DNA from: DAOSWM01 sp035380045
GTDB lineage: Bacteria > Bacteroidota > Bacteroidia > Bacteroidales > Tenuifilaceae
Reading direction: 5' to 3'
DNA length: 22,170 nucleotides
Assembly (NCBI GenBank): GCA_035380045.1
Contig: DAOSWM010000052.1
Location: forward strand, 1 to 22,170
The translations under genes and the position numbers were made by a program. Positions 21,337-22,170 of this stretch are shown piece by piece. How positions within the stretch are numbered: the first letter of the stretch is position 1; the number at the start of each line of letters is the position of its first letter. Below the pieces are notes generated by a model. It did no database searches. It was given only the letters and a program-made list of their open reading frames with translations, and had not been told where the DNA came from.

Positions 21337-22158
21337 TTATTTTGTTTTCTCTAATTCAATTTTTCTTACTGTATAGCCTAAAATATTTTCTGGCCCACCC
21401 TTAATAGTAACATCAGAAATAACATCTTCCGATAAAGTAGCATACTCAATTTGCTTATCGCTTAATGAAACATATACCTCGCCCCAATAATGACTTCTTC
21501 CTTTCATTCTGATATTTTCAAGGTTCAAGCTAAGCTTGCCATTCATTTGTGAGTATTTTATAATTGCACAAAGCTCATTATTTACTTTGGTTATTCCAAT
21601 CCATGTGAGTTTAACCTCTTTATTCTCGAATGTTCCGTCTTTAGCCATTTCAACTTCAGAATTCAACTCATGATTGCAAAATTCCTTATTCAGTTCCAAC
21701 GAATCCCAGTAAGCATAGGCAAATATTTCAAAACCAAACATATCCCAAACAAGGTTTTTTAGTCTAAAGTCGATTTGAGGTATTTTAGAAAATGTTTCCT
21801 CACCTAATATTTTTTCGGATTGCACGTATTTAAAATTCTCAAAACATGATTGGTTTTGTCCTTTGGGAAAAGGAGCATCAAAATCACTTGTTTGTGATAT
21901 AAACACATTGTTCCATTTTACAGTATCGCCTTTAAGATAACAAGTAAGATTCCCAATTACCCGTGATTTTCTTATAAAGTTCGCCTGCAAGTCATAATCA
22001 TAGTAGTCCGTTGTCATTGTGTAGGACTTAGGCTTCGACTTATCAATCTCAATGTTTCTTGGTAACTGATTTAAAATCTCCTTATCGACAACTTGTCCAA
22101 AAATAGTTTTTCCCACGCTCAATAAAACTAAACTCGTAATAATCAATCTTGTTTTCAT
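21337..22158 (-). CDS. Secreted protein of unknown function, first gene of the two-component operon
   Basis: The 273-residue protein has a Sec signal peptide (1-21, ending TIFG before QVVDKE) and no further membrane segment. It is beta-rich, with YTMTTDYYDYDLQANF, IGNLTCYLKGDTVKW, a pair of cysteines in CFENF/CNHEL, and a late IGITKVNNELCAIIKYSQ strand. I do not recognise a family with certainty; it resembles small periplasmic proteins encoded by Bacteroidota and lacks the GLPGLI motif. It is followed after 8 bp by the histidine kinase gene. The tight coupling suggests that it is either the sensing partner of the kinase or its output. Only 12 bases upstream of the start are visible, so the promoter is not in the window. 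Confidence 0.75.
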   Translation of the reverse strand: MKTRLIITSLVLLSVGKTIFGQVVDKEILNQLPRNIEIDKSKPKSYTMTTDYYDYDLQANFIRKSRVIGNLTCYLKGDTVKWNNVFISQTSDFDAPFPKGQNQSCFENFKYVQSEKILGEETFSKIPQIDFRLKNLVWDMFGFEIFAYAYWDSLELNKEFCNHELNSEVEMAKDGTFENKEVKLTWIGITKVNNELCAIIKYSQMNGKLSLNLENIRMKGRSHYWGEVYVSLSDKQIEYATLSEDVISDVTIKGGPENILGYTVRKIELEKTK

Positions 22159-22170
22159 ACTTTACTTTTT

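Noticed and set aside
1..22170. CRISPR array, tRNA or rRNA genes
   Set aside because: No regularly spaced repeats, cloverleaf-like sequences or rRNA motifs were seen in the intergenic regions.

Overview
The window looks like chromosomal DNA of a member of the Bacteroidota, most likely a marine or anaerobic Bacteroidales/Marinilabiliales-type organism. The evidence is promoters of the phylum-specific form (TTTG, about 19-20 bp, TAnnTTTG), an S4-domain/pth/rplY operon, an OlsF-like fused acyltransferase, a SiaB-type kinase, LytS/LytTR signalling and secreted lipoproteins. It is a draft assembly: a run of exactly 100 N (3353-3452) marks a scaffold gap inside a heptad repeat.

Region 1 (1-15217) is a housekeeping backbone. 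A BamA/TamA-like POTRA protein (cut by the left edge) and a CBS-domain protein form a leftward operon, divergent from pdxJ and an alpha/beta hydrolase. Then come a PolB-type 3'-5' exonuclease and uridine kinase (leftward), manA, a SiaB-like kinase, an exported YD-like repeat protein and a flavin reductase (rightward). A leftward series follows: rplY-pth-hslR, prs, engB, an M19 dipeptidase, a YceI lipoprotein and a bifunctional lysophospholipid/GNAT acyltransferase. These cover vitamin B6 synthesis, pyrimidine salvage, PRPP supply, ribosome assembly and translation rescue, and amino-acid lipid synthesis.

Region 2 (about 15218-22170) looks accessory. Intergenic spaces are long and AT-rich. It holds a small gene broken by a one-base frameshift at a G6A7 tract, a convergent Dam-type adenine methylase, a secreted beta-lactamase-fold serine hydrolase, a 134-bp imperfect inverted-repeat element, and a tricistronic unit: secreted protein, LytS-type histidine kinase, LytTR response regulator.

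The observations most worth follow-up are: a structured, pseudoknot-capable leader between a near-perfect promoter and rplY; two divergent gene pairs that share back-to-back, dyad-symmetric -7 elements; the frameshifted gene beside dam; and the attC-like inverted repeat at 19257-19390. I did not find a clearly new multi-gene defence or biosynthetic system.
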